Shown here: positions 30,848-43,500 of the stretch, piece by piece
Layout of the letters: every line of letters begins with the position of its first letter
Numbering within the stretch: position 1 is the first letter of the stretch
Assembly (NCBI GenBank): GCA_902729315.2
Contig: LR746275.1
Location: 1,458,501-1,522,500 of the forward strand
Source of the DNA: Spirodela intermedia
Lineage: Eukaryota > Streptophyta > Magnoliopsida > Alismatales > Araceae
DNA length: 64,000 bases
Direction: 5' to 3'
Notes under the pieces: generated by a model
Database searches by the model: none
Told to the model about the DNA's origin: nothing
The model's input: only the letters and a program-made list of their open reading frames with translations
Position numbers and translations under genes: made by a program

Positions 30848-31139
30848 ATGGCGGTAAGTCTGAACAATCTCTTCTGTTTTCTGCTCGGCGGATTGGCCAT
30901 GGCCTTTAAAACCGGTTTCTGCTCCACAGAGCTCTGAGTCGTCCGGCACCAACAGCTTCCCCGGAGTCCAGAAATCTGCGGCGGCGTCTACCGCCCCCGC
31001 CGCCGCCGAGTCGCCGGTAACCACATCGGGGACGAACTCATCGCGGGCTGCTCCGCTCTCCACCGAACACATGAACCGCCGCAACAACCAGACGCCCAAG
31101 AACAAGGCGGCGGAGTTTTTCCGTGAAATTTTCGGGTAA
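30848..31139 (+). CDS. Small two-exon gene, right copy (71 aa, unknown family)
   Basis: Predicted as join(30848-30853, 30930-31139). Exon 1 encodes only Met-Ala. The donor is GTAAGT at 30854, the 76-nt intron ends ctccacAG at 30929, and exon 2 runs in frame to TAA at 31137-31139. The product starts MASSESSGTN. It has an Ala/Ser/Thr/Pro-rich, probably disordered middle and ends KAAEFFREIFG. The left copy at 734-1115 has the same intron length, splice sites and C-terminus. Without splicing the ATG frame stops after 29 codons, which favours the spliced model. Its place between NLR and phospholipase A2 is the same in both copies. I do not recognise the family. A non-coding leader is the alternative. 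Confidence 0.6.
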
Positions 31140-31579
31140 TGATCGAAGGAAGGGGGGAGGTGTTGGAGGTGGCCCTGCGGTTCGATGGACTGCTGTAGAA
31201 CCAGCGTGGATCGCTTGAGGACGGCCATCACTGGGTTTCCACGTGGCAAATAATATTTATTAACGGATAATAGTGGGCGTGGGATCGCTGGCGGCGGGCC
31301 GCAAATAATGAAATTCTTCTTTTTATAAATTCTGGCGAGATAATTTATACGCAAATATGATATTAATTTAAATCTGCCAGTGGCCAACTCTGCGTCTCTC
31401 GCTTCCTCTCTCGCGGCATCCTCTGACCAAGTCTCTTCCTCCTTCCGCCGCCTGTTTCGCCGGCGGCGGCGGCGACGGCAGGCTGAGAATCGGCTTGTGG
31501 AGAGGGCGAACGTTTCGCCGTCGAGTGGCGGTAGAACAGCACCGGGAAGTTTTGGAGTTGTCGTCTTGTCGGCTGATCT
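31140..31579. promoter_or_regulatory. Phospholipase A2 upstream region
   Basis: Nearly identical to 1116-1564. It contains TATAAA at about 31324, roughly 255 nt before the ATG, and a CT-rich then (CGG)-rich leader. A stop codon lies directly upstream in the reading frame, fixing the ATG at 31580 as the first possible start. Confidence 0.5.
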
Positions 31580-32513
31580 ATGAATCTCCGGTTCCTGAAC
31601 AACCTCCCCTCCCCTCCGCTCTTCCCCCTCTTGCCCCTTCCCTGGCGCACCGAACCAGAGCCCAAACCCGTTCCCTCTCCCTCCCCTCTTCCGTCTCCCA
31701 AGGTCAGCGGGGGAGGACTTTCCTTCGACCTCAGGGACGCCATCGTCAGATCCTTCCAGTCGCTCGTGTCCTTCCGATGGAACCCTTTCGCTCCCCATCT
31801 TCCGATCTCCCCTGGTAGATCCGCCCGTAAAGAGAGAGTAGAGCCCACCGGCTGCGCCCTGCAGCTCTTCCGACCTTACGTCGCTAAGGTGCCATGGCAT
31901 GGGGGAGCTAGGGCATTCCTGTCGCAGTTGTTTCCCCGCTATGGCCACTACTGCGGGCCCAATTGGTCGAGCGGCAAGGACGGGGGGATGCCCCTGTGGG
32001 ATCGCCGCCCCATCGACTGGCTCGACTTCTGCTGCTACTGCCACGACATTGGATACGATACTCACGACCAGGCGAAGCTTCTCCAAGCTGACCTCGCCTT
32101 CCTCGAGTGCCTCGAGCGCCCGCGGATGTCCACCAAGGGCGATGCCCATGCTGCTCACCTCTATAAAACCATGTGCATTGCTGGTAAGTGGAGGGATGCC
32201 TCGAGTATTCCCGTCTAATTGTTCATTGGGGAACCGATTGGTTTTGTTGATTCTGCTGGTTATGAGCTTTCTCGTCGTCATGGAGATTCGGCTGGTTATT
32301 TGTGGAAATAATGACCCGACCAAGGGAAAGTGAAAAAGGAAATTCCCTGATGGTCATCCTCTTCTGTGAGTTTTTGCAGGCCTTAGGAACATTCTCATTC
32401 CCTACAGGATGCAACTTGTGCGGATGCAGACGGGCCCCTCGTTCTTGGAAGTGATGAACAGCTTGATTGTGAAGAGCAGGTCATGTAGTCAAGATTCCGG
32501 CAAAGGGCTGTGA
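31580..32513 (+). CDS. Plant phospholipase A2 family protein
   Basis: Predicted as join(31580-32183, 32380-32513). The donor is GTAAGT, the acceptor tttttgCAG, and the intron is phase 1 and 196 nt long. The product is 245 residues. It should hydrolyse the sn-2 ester of phospholipids in a Ca-dependent way. Residues 1-45 are Pro-rich. The Ca-binding-loop region is YGHYCGPNW at 121-129. The catalytic helix is CCYCHDIGYD at 151-160, with the His155-Asp156 pair, followed by DQAKLLQADLAFLECL to residue 178. Exon 2 supplies the C-terminus from GLRNILIPYRMQ onward. The N-terminus is not a classical secretion signal. A core-deleted copy lies at 1116-1848. Confidence 0.9.
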
Positions 32514-32638
32514 CGATACTGAGTCCAGAAGGCTTGGGATTGTGGAATATACTCACGCTGCACAAATTGTAAATACATTTCTAGTTTTTCAAGTTAACAT
32601 CACTCTTTCGCTCGCCAGGGGACGTTGTTCCCCGGTTT

Positions 32639-35600
32639 GTCTTGGCGATAATCTATGTGAGATGATGGGTTTGCTGAGTACAGAAGTGGTGTAGATATTG
32701 TACGTTGTCGAGGATGATATATTAAAGAGGATGTTTTTTCCTTATATTCGTCTCCTAATTTTTTTTGCTGTTGTTCCCCAATTGTTAGCATTTTTCCCGG
32801 TTATGAATACCTATATGCTGAAATACGACTTTGGGAGAAGTTTCACGCTAATCTTTCCGCGAGTAGCATGTAGAAATCGTGACATGACCCATATCATCTT
32901 AATTTCCAAAATAAATTTTGTAGTTCGTACGAATCACACAAACTGATGGTTTACATCAAGTATATGTTCAAGAAATGGCACACGTTGAGTTAGTTTCTAC
33001 AGTACTGTGAAAGACGTATTGCATGTGCCAGAAGGCTTTTCTAGTCAGCGATGTCCAAGATTTCCAAGGAAGACGTTGGCTTTCTTTTTTCTATATTTTC
33101 ATTAATAGTTTCAAACTGTCCCTGTTTTGCCCCATATTTCTCATTGCATGTTAGAATCCATTTCTTTTTAATGTCGTAATTTCTCTTAATTTATGGATGA
33201 TGACGATTGAGCATTCTTTTGGGTTTAGCTATTTTTATCCATTTTTCAATTCTTACCTCCTTGTAGATGACCTTGTTCGAAAATGACTTGTTTGTGAGAC
33301 TGCCCTGTATAATCTTTGCATGTATCGGTATCTGGGTAAACTGCCACCATTGTTTCTTGCGCATTTTCAAACTTTGTTTAAAGAGTAGACAGTGTTCGGA
33401 GTTTTGTTCCACTTATTGTGTGGCTGAAAATGTCTTTGTCTCACATATTGGTCACTTTCTGTATCTATGGTTGATGTTAATCTCCATTTCTCTTATTTGC
33501 ATCACAGACAATGTGGGTCTTTTTTTTGCTTTCCTTACTGAAAATATGAAGAGTGTCTCACTTTCACTTTTTTTTTACTGTGATTGCTCAGAACATATCG
33601 ATTCTCAGATCATGTTGTTCTCCATCTTAGCTATATCCGCCAGCCACTGGAGCGAGCAACAGAACCTACCCACCCCGAACAAAATTCAAGAATCTATGCA
33701 CATGCTTTAAGAATCTTTGTGTAGAGGAGCCAATCCAGATGGATGGGAGCTATTCAACAAATACCCAGAACCTAATTAGGAACAGCTTTCAAATAGGCTG
33801 TACAGAACTGGGAAATTGGCAAATCTATTTTTTGCATCTCCTATTTAAACTCTGTGAGCATCTTTTATATCCACTGACTTTGACAGGTCGATCATACGGG
33901 TCCTTAAATCCTCCTGTCAGAAGATGTTTGTTGATATTTCATATCATTGACTATTAATTGTTATTTTTCGGTTTTCTAGCGGATAATGTGACGTGATGCT
34001 TTCCCAGACCAGGAGATCCATCTAGTGATCTTTTCTTCCTGCTTAAATTCCTTCCCATCTAAAGGTTGGGGAAGAATTAGAGTTGCCTATTGGATAGCAT
34101 AGTAACTATGTGAGTGAGGAGACAGCTACCATCCTCAGGCCTCCATTGGGGAAAATGGTGTTGGAACATCACTTATGTGAAGTCGGATAACACAGCAACT
34201 GGTGTAAACTGGTCAAAGAATATCCCAGTCACCATTTCAGTTGCCACACCTGGTATAGCAAGTGGAAGACCACATTGTCTATGAGAAAAATAATCACATT
34301 CTGTACTGTATTTTCAAAATTTCTGCAGTTCGGTATAGAGATCAAGAGTAGCAGGATCCCATTGGAGTCACCATTTGTGATAATATAATTTTTCTCATGT
34401 GTTTTGATTTGAAGGCTAAACCTGATGCATGTTGTCTTTTTAATACTCTCAGGTTAATTTGTTCTCATAATGTTTTTGAGTCCTCTAATGGATCGGCCTC
34501 TTAGCATTTGTTTTATATTTCCATTCATTGATCAAATCACTCCTAACTATCCTTTTGACAAGCTGCTAGATTAACTATCCTAAGATGTTCAAGATAAATA
34601 AGTAAAGAAGCAAACTTTCTTTCATACAACTTTGGATCTGATTCCAAGAGAATTGATAATCCATGAGATGATTCTCGTTTCATCTGTTTCTTCAATGAAG
34701 CTCCATTTGAAGCCAGCATGATTCAGCTCATTTCTCAAGCTGTTTCAGTGTGGCGTGTTCGGAGTCCCTGGGACAAAACCCTTCTCTTGTAAAGATGAGC
34801 TTTTACGAGATCTGATTCTCAACTTCAGTGTACAAAGCGGTATGCTGGCTGTTCTAGATATTCAAGGGGAAATCCTGATACATTAAGCAGGTAATTGAAG
34901 TTATCTATATGATTTCTTGTGATCCATTTCTGGTCGAATGAAGTACACACATTATCCTTGATGTCCATGCATTTTCCCTCCTATCTAGCCATCCCCCTTG
35001 ATCATTACTGGATATAAACCTGTTTCCAGTCAATCTCTTCCCTTTTTGGTATCCTCAGAAAGTCAACGACCATCCCTCCCTTCGTCGAAATTACTCAACT
35101 ATCCTTCGCATATGAAGTGTATTTACAAGGAAAATCCCTTGATTCAGAGTGAAGAAACAGCACCTTTTGTCACAAAATGACCTGAATAGTGTCTGAAATT
35201 CTATTAGGTACTATCGCATGCTGATCCTCTTTATTTAGAAGTACCAATTAACTGATTAACGATTAAAACGATTTACTTATATTCATTTCAATTATTATTA
35301 ATGCAAAATTTATTTTCCATATTTTTTGGATCGCTGTGTTAGATCACAGATTGGGCTTTCACCTCCTCTGATTTATTTTGGGAATCCAGTAAATTATTGA
35401 ATTTTATTCATCTTTCATCAATCTCAAGTAGGACTCTTATTGAGGATCTTGTATAATGGGTAGTGCCACATCATCAGGGTTGCCTGATTTTATCTGGACC
35501 TTAGTGCTTGAAAGAGCAGTGAATAATAAATCTCAAGCCCTGGTCTCCTACAAGTTGGTGGAACTAATTGTACTTATGGACACATTAATGAAGAGATAGT

Positions 35601-36055
35601 AAAGCATTGGACAGGGAATCAATGGCGTAATAAGCTTGGAAAATTGGGTTGGTAAACTACCAAAAATAGGATAAAAACTAGAAATGGAAAATATGCTCAT
35701 ATTATTTTTATCTATTGCCAATTTAGGTTGTTTGAAAGTGGATTAGAATTTAAAACAATGACCTATTGATCTCTTTGTTTTAATATATTGGCATCTTAAT
35801 TCCCCCTTTCCAAGAATATTATTGATAAAAATCTTCTTTCTAAACGTTGTAGTAACTATCAAATGGTGATTTTCAGAGCCTAGTCTTGATTCGTGATGAA
35901 TGGGCTTCAAGAAAGTTTAAAGAACACTAAGAAAAAACATAGGGTGAAATTCTTTTATCAAGGGAGCACCAATCATGTCTTTTAGTGAAAATGGAGACAT
36001 TTTGTTATTTTATTATTATATTTGTAAGGTTTGAAAAGAACCATTTGAACAAAAA
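32639..36055. other. Intergenic, AT-rich
   Basis: The 3' flank shared with the left duplicate ends at about 32638. Beyond it I find only short frames. The longest, 147 codons at 33267-33710, has AT-biased composition and no domain. No mobile element protein is recognised. Confidence 0.4.
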
Positions 36056-36059
36056 ACCA

Positions 36060-36620
36060 TGGGTATTAGTAATCTTCCAACCCATTGATATAGCCCATCC
36101 ACATCCCAATTCAAGTGGACCAAAAACCAAAGAAGCGTGAAGATTTGGTCATTATCTCTACATGGCCCATTAACTAATGAGCCCCAAAAAAAAAATGCAT
36201 CATAAATTAGTTTTCTAGTTTTAATTTATTTTTAAACCTTTAGTCATTTGAACTTATTTAAATAGTCCTTAATTCAAAATTAAGATGCCATCATAACATG
36301 ACTACCATTTCAAGGGTTGTCCAACAAACTTTTGGTCTATTTAAATGCCCTACGTGGTAGTCCTTGGGGCTTTCATTTAGTATGAGGAAATTTTCCTTTC
36401 CAAGTTTTATCTCATCGCTTGTGGACTATGGTGCTCTCTTCTTGATTCAAAGGAAGTTTCTTGTTCTTATGAGTCAAAATTATCCCCTTATGAATTCTGG
36501 GATTGAAACTTTGTTCTTTGGATTCAAGACAATAAACCTTCACATAGATTACATTTCTTGTGGATTTAATGGTGAGATTTCATACCCACATATCTCAAAT
36601 TATGTCAATTGATATCCAAG
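36060..36620 (+). repeat. 5' LTR of the Ty3/gypsy element
   Basis: Aligns with 41500-41830: shared ctctatatggccc/ctctacatggccc, the tttagtcatttgaacttattta-type block, ccaacaaacttttgg, tggtagtcc and tttcttgtggattta. The open frame at 36364-36612 lies inside the LTR and is not a gene. Confidence 0.7.
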
Positions 36621-39600
36621 TTAGGTTTCATATTTTAGTTTGTCTTTGAAGATGACATGAGGTAAAAAGTGAAAGATTAATAAGCATGAAAATTCTGATT
36701 TACCTCTTCTCAAATGATTTTTTTTGAATTTCAACAACATTTGGGTCATAAATTTGAAAAATATAAATGATACATTGAAACAAATATTATCTCTTACATC
36801 TTTTCTATATCTTCATTCACAAGCCTAAAACATTAAAAAAAGGAAATAATTTCAAATGCACCCCTCAAGAAAATATATCGAATGACACAAATGATTCAAA
36901 AAATAGATTAGAAGATGATGAAAATAGAGATTTTAGATGAATTAATGTACTAAGTTCCAATCAGAATTTAAAAATTCAGGAGTTCTTAAACTATATTTGA
37001 GAGGTTGAAAGATTTTTTGAACATATGAAGATTGATAATAAAAAAATAGGTGAGTTAGCTGATTATTGATTAAAAATTGAAGCATATGATTTGTTGGATC
37101 AACTTCAGTCTAGTGCAAGATTAAGAAATGTTTTAGTTTATATCAACAATATCAAAATATGTTGTTTAGAGTTGATTTGATGGAATTTAAGTCTTAAATA
37201 ATCTTCAAATTCAAAAGTAGACTTAGACGAAATAATGGAAAAAGAATGACATTAAAATCAATTTTTAAGTTAAATGATATTGTTATAACTTCAAAATGGC
37301 TTGAAACATAATGATAAAAGAAAAGAAAACTAACTCTCAAACCTTAGACCATATAAGACAAGCTTAGACCAGCAGCCATTATATGTGCTCCAACTGCTGG
37401 ACAAGAGACTAGAAATGTGACACAAAAATCTAGTAGAATACTACTTATATTAACAAAACTTTGTAGAACTATTTTTATTTACTTAGGTACATAAATGTCA
37501 TAGATCTAATGAATAAGTCACAAATCAAAATGTGGTGAGATAAATTTCACACTAGTGATTAAAGAAGAAAATCATGATGGAACTTAAGGTTATGAAAACT
37601 TTTGAGAGAATGTTGTTGAATGTGATGAGGGAGAAAAACTTTCATGTTCTTTGGTTGTAATAAGGCTTCATACCAGTGATTGAAAAACATCCACAATGAT
37701 ATAATCTATTCGAAATGAGGTGCATTGTCCACATGAAGGTAATTAATTATAGTAGTAGTGGAAAATTCTTTCATAAAATTATGGTCTACAAATCAAGACT
37801 AAAAATAGAAAACCATCTATATCCATACAAGATTAGTTAGATAACAGATTTTGAAACTAAAATTTTGTGGGATCTACTTAGAATAATTTTTATAATGAAA
37901 TTGATATGGATGTATTTTTGGAGCATTAAAATACATGATATTTTGATGATGAAAACAAGTCTAGATAAATTGAAAAATCGAATTATACATAGTTCAAAAT
38001 ATGCATAATCAGATATCAAATATAAAAAGATCAAGCATATCTTAAAATAACACCAAAAAAGGTTTAGATGAGAACTTACTAAATACATTTGTGACCCACA
38101 ATGATAAACTAGTTAATATAGTTGACTGAATTATGTCTTGCTATTGGTCTGCATACTACTATAGAAATTACTAATATTTGCAAAATTATCACAATAAAAA
38201 AAGATGATAAAGTCAGTGAAATCAATGAGATCCTAGAAAGCAAAATATGAGTATGAAAGTATACTTAGTTGTCTATGAACTCATAATTTCACACTTTAAG
38301 TTTCTAAAGGTTTTGACTTGGAATTAACAAACTATATTCATAGTTCCAAATAAGATTTTCTGAATAGTACTGAACATATATTGAAAAGTGCATTCATTAT
38401 ATGAATCATTGAAGATTTGATTTAATATACTATGATCGTCAATCAAATATATTTCTTAAACATCACATTTTGATTAAGATGATTTGGATCGTTTGATGAC
38501 TTTATCATATTTTTAAAGAGACATTTTATTAATTTTGTTCTTATGGCATTGGATCCTTAAAAGATTTATATGAATTGATACAATTAGGATATGAACGTTA
38601 AGATATAAATGACTTAATCATGTATTAGCTTCATATGAGGATATGTTTATGTCTAAACGACATGGTATTGGTCTCTTAGCTATTCAAATTAATAATATTG
38701 TTAACATAGAGATCCAAGAAGATCTTCATATAGGATTTGTCTATAAATTTTACTGACCTTCAACAATCAAAAATATAGAGAATAATTATCCTCTCCCTTG
38801 AAATGATCTCAAGCTTAGAGTGAGAATCAAATTGGTGAATCCATATCTAAAGGTATTAACTTTGAGAACAGTTGCTAAGATATTGACAGATCCTCCTTGC
38901 CTTGTTGAACCTTAAAATGCCTTCAAATCATCTCCAACAAACCTATGAGAAGAAGACAACTTCAAGTCATCAATGATCATCTTTTTTGTCAAAATTTTGA
39001 AAATTTCAAAGTCCATATTATCTCTAAAATAATAATCGTATTGAAATATTTCATATCAATTGTGAGATAAATTAGTGATTAAAATATTTTTTGATCACTT
39101 GTGGGTGAAGTCCCTGTAGACAACTATTGGCCTTCTAGAGTTTAGAATCTAGAGAGAGATTTTAAGGTGAAATTCTGCAGAAATTCTGCCCCATAAATGG
39201 TTTATAATCAAACCATCATAGTTAGTAGAACCAAAGAAGAAGGGTGTTTCAAAATAGTAAGCATAGATAATATGACAAATCACTAGAAAATATTTTAGCT
39301 CTACAATTACTAAGATAGAGAGACTGCATGAATCTTATAAATAGAGAGATGATAGAGTCAACCAAGTAGATTTTGGAGTAAGAGTTTTTAGAACTAAATC
39401 AATCAACCCCCCTTTTCTACATTTTAGTGCAGACCAAAACCCAACATGCATGTCATCTTATATTAAGTAGATAATTGAAATTTTATTGAGATATCACAAA
39501 TTGGGGTAGGGATAACAGTTATCTTTCTAAAAAGGAAAAACATTTTTACAATCAATGAAAGATAGTAATTCTTCACATTTATCTCATTATCAAATGAATC

Positions 39601-41490
39601 ATGATAAAAATCAGATTTTTCTAGAACATGTTAAAGAGTTGTTGAAAAAAGAGCCTAATTCAAGAAACTATGAGCCTCTACATTTTTTCATCATTATTAG
39701 TTCCAAATAAAGATGAAAACTAGCATATATGTGTAAACATAAAAATAATTAACAAGGTTATTGTTAAATACTAGATGATATGCTTTGCATGCTCTTTGAC
39801 TAAAACCAAATTCTAAATTTTTTTTGAAACATGAATACTATCAAATCAAAGTAGTCTAAGTGAAAATAGAAGACAATAATTAAGACAATTATTATTTTTT
39901 AAATGGCTAGTAATATCACTTATCTTATCAAATATGTCCAACACTTGTATGAGGATGATGAAGTAGGTATTAAAATTATTTAATAAGAAACATATTGCTG
40001 TATATTTTGATGATATTTGGATTTACAATAATACTATTTGATGATATTATTATAAATAATAACATATTATTCATTTGAAACCCATATTAACAATCTTAGA
40101 GTAGAATGAGTTATACAGCATAAGTTATCAAAGTTTGTCCCTTTTTATTGAAGATTCATAAGAAATTTTTATTCTATTAGTACTCCAATAACTAAAAGTA
40201 TGAAAACAAAAAACTTTACTTAGACAAATGTAGGAGATTTTATTCTCATAAAAAAACTTATGTTATGCTTGTGGATTAGTTATTTCAGAAAACTTTGAAG
40301 TCCATTAACAATCAAATCAATGTAAAAAAGATGCATACATGTTGGATTTGATTCATTCCAAGATTCAGTTTTATCATCAAACACAAATAAGAAAAATTAA
40401 ACCAAGTTGTAGACATGCTTCACAAAAAATCAGCATTTTTTGTCATCCCTCATGATTTGAAATTACTCATTTTGAATATTTGATGAAATCATATGAGGAT
40501 GATCAAGACTTCACTATGGGTTGGATTATTTGTCGAGTAGCTCAATCAATCAAAGAAATTCATACTCCAAAAATTGTTTGTATATGTAAATTAGATATGC
40601 ATTCTATGACATTCACAATGTAAGAAATCACTCCATGAATTATATATAGGAAGATTAGGAGGATATTTTTGGTGTGAAAAAACTCTATAAATAATTTATG
40701 ATTGCTATTCTTGGCCATAATTTAAGAAGGATGATGAAAATTACATAATAAGATGTTAAATTTGTTAAGTAAACAGAAGACATTGTCGAAATACTAGATG
40801 ATATACTCCAATATTAATTTGATAATGACTAAGGGCTGATATTTTAATAAATTTCATTCTAAGATTATGGTGAACATATTTTTATGATTCTAGACCATTT
40901 TTCAAAGAAGTCACATTTCATCGCATTTATGGAAGTAATAATGGAGTACATAGGACTAATTTATTTTTTAAGAAGATAACTCATTTCCAAAGTATACCAT
41001 AGTTGATCACATTAGATCAAGATTCAAAGTTCATGTCACATTTCTAACATACTCTTTGAAATAGATTTCATTTTTGTTTAAAATTCAATACTATCTATCA
41101 TTCACAAATAGGTGGTCAAATAGGAGTGGTAAATATTACACTTGAGAACTTGATACATTTTATCTCAAGAGAAAAACAAAGACAATGTAATTATGCCTTA
41201 GCTCAAATAGAGTAAGGTTAGTCGCAACAAATAAAGCAAAAGACAAATGAATAGGAGAAAAAAATTAAAGTTAGAAATTTGGCTATATTGTATTTTAAAA
41301 AAGAAAAAGTCACATTTAGTAATTATAACAAGCTAGTCTAAAGAAATATGGACCATTTACTATTATAAAGAAGATTAATGATAATGCCCACATCATTGAC
41401 TTACAAGAGAAAATGAGGATAATATGACTCTAATGCTCTTAATATTCATAATTATCATCCAAAGCCAAGTAGAAGCTATAAGGCGAGTTC
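36621..41490 (+). mobile_element. Degenerate Ty3/gypsy retrotransposon body
   Basis: Domains in gypsy order, each broken by stops. Gag, about 36960-37160, has FLNYI, VERFFEHMKID and LLDQLQSSAR. A zinc-knuckle trace KCHRSNE lies near 37490. Reverse transcriptase, about 39630-40030, has NSRNYEPL, MRMMK and VYFDDIWIY. Integrase, about 40620-41215, has ELYIGRLGGYF, YTPI, LDQDSKFMSHF, HSQIGGQ and NALAQIE-like YALAQIE. The order reverse transcriptase before integrase identifies Ty3/gypsy. The element is old and inactive. Confidence 0.85.
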
Positions 41491-41494
41491 TTTT

Positions 41495-41850
41495 GAAGCA
41501 TGGGAGATTTATGTAGTTTATCTAGGGCTCAATTCGAGTCAACTAGATGCCCAAGAAATATGAAGGTTGAACTACTATCTCTATATGGCCCATAATAAAA
41601 TAAATCTTAAATATCTCACAAATGGTTTTCTCACGTTTAATCTATTTTTCAACTTTCAGTTATTTGAATTTATTTAAACAAGTTTTAATTCAAAAATAAG
41701 ATGATGCCATAATAGAATTAACTTTTTATGAGCCATCCAACAAACTTTTGGCCTGTTTAAAGTCCCCATGTGGTAGTCCCTTAACAAAAATTGAGTTTCT
41801 TGTGGATTTAAGGACTAGATTTACAAAATATGAACATAGTTTTATGATAG
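41495..41850 (+). repeat. 3' LTR of the Ty3/gypsy element, internally deleted
   Basis: Aligns with 36060-36620 but lacks roughly 180 bp between the tggtagtcc block and tttcttgtggattta. LTR divergence is high, so the insertion is old. Confidence 0.65.
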
Positions 41851-42610
41851 GAAGGAGATGCAAAAGTGCTTGCTAATAACTCTAGGACACAGTCCCTTCT
41901 ACCACTAGAAAGAGGAAGTGTGGCAACACACCATCAGTCTCAGTGTCAATGGGCTAGATAAAACCAAGGTAGCCCAAGCCCAAAAGCCTTCTACAAGGCC
42001 CAATCTTTGCTCCTCATAAAAAGCAATATGAGTCCTAAGTTTGGAACAAGAAAAAAAAGAAGGCCCTCATTGGTTGTGAGGTTACGCAGCCAATCAATTT
42101 TCCACATAATCAGCCCCTATTCTTCTATAAAATGTTATCAATGCTCAAGTGTTAAAAACAAAGAACCGCTATTTGGGAATTCTTTCTGTGTTTATTAAAA
42201 ACTGGTTTCCTAATAAATATACCACATATTTTGCTATTATATACTTATGTCTCATACACTTTAAAGTACTTGATTTCAATATCTAACCTTAAGATTCGTG
42301 ATACTTGATTCCCCACTAACTATAAAATGGAACCACTAACTTGAAATCATTAAATTAGTAATCATCAATAAAAAGATTGTATTCTTAGTAAGCTCCAATC
42401 CTTGTCAACTAGAAAATTATGTTTTTTAAGGCATAAAAGGAAAGAGAGAAACAAGATTTATACTAGAAGTGATTTGATAGTAAACGGTAAAAATGAGAGG
42501 AGTAATTAATCAAAGTTTGAAAGAAAAAAGTGACAACGTATGTTGATATGCATTAAAAAGAGTATCTTATTTTTTGCAGTATGGGCTGCCTAATCTCATC
42601 AAATAGTAAA
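41851..42610. other. Intergenic
   Basis: AT-rich, with short frames only and no feature recognised. Confidence 0.4.
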
Positions 42611-42901
42611 GTCTAGAATGCAGATACAATCAGATTAGTAATGCAGAGGCGAGTTTCATGAAACCACTGGCTCAGTAGTGAGGCCGTTAAGGATGATATT
42701 TCGAAGGTACAATTGACTCGAGGCGGAGATCGAGCGGCGAATCCTTGTCTAGAAAAAGTCGACGTGGAAGGCGGCGGTCTGTGGAGCTCGACTCGCACCT
42801 GGCCGACAGCCCCCGTGCCAAGCCGACGGTGGACAAAATCCTCCGTCTGGTCCCCATCCTGCTACGCTACGGACTTCGAATACCCATCCTCATGGATCCT
42901 G

Positions 42902-42962
<61 letters not shown>

Positions 42963-43500
42963 AGGGAGACCTATCCACTGCGACGACACCTGTTGCGCTT
43001 CTGGCCAAGGGGAGATCTCCTCATAGATTGCAAAACACGGAAAGAGGGAGAGAGAGAGCCGGACATGCAGACAGAGACGGACAGACAGAAAAGGAGAAGG
43101 ACCGTCTTCTCCAACGATTACTCCACGCTTATCGCCAAGGAAGTTATCCTCACGAATCCCACTCAGAGAGAGATTTTGACAGACAGACAGGCCCATCTTC
43201 TGCGACGACTCCCCTGAGCTTCTGACCCAGGGAAGTTGTACTCGAAGGTCACTCAGAGCGAGCGAGAGAGAGAGGGAGGAGAGAGAGAGAGAGGACGAGA
43301 GAGAGGGAGAACCGGATCATTGTTGGGTTGACCTCTCTGATCTTCTTCTACGATCCTTACGTCTGAAGTGTTCAGGGACTGAAGGGTAGGCCATACACGT
43401 AGCAATCTGAGTTGAGAGGATTCTTTCTTCTCGCATGTGAAGAACCTTTCTCTTATCCTCAACTCTTCGGAGACACTCCCATCAGTGAGAAACATAATCT
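42611..43500. repeat. GC-richer island with (GA)n and degenerate repeats
   Basis: A perfect GA tract lies at about 42912-42959. Three related blocks follow at about 42965-43025, 43100-43160 and 43187-43245, each running from a c-tcttct-cgacga-like start to ccaagg/cccagg and a ctc end. Open frames here, such as the Arg/Glu repeats, come from the microsatellite. A frame at 42745-42895 with SRKSRRGRRRS lacks an ATG and a known domain. Confidence 0.4.

Noticed and set aside
30593-32323. 576-codon minus-strand open frame
   Set aside because: It overlaps the phospholipase A2 and small gene on the opposite strand. The protein is low-complexity Arg/Ser, and the frame exists because of GC-rich codon structure and GA repeats.
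33267-33710. 147-codon Cys/Phe/Leu-rich frame
   Set aside because: AT-rich DNA with no recognisable domain, no promoter and no second copy. Most likely chance.
36364-36612. 82-codon frame
   Set aside because: Lies wholly inside the gypsy 5' LTR.
42713-43225. 170-codon Arg/Glu-repeat frame
   Set aside because: Driven by (GA)n translation, with no conserved domain.
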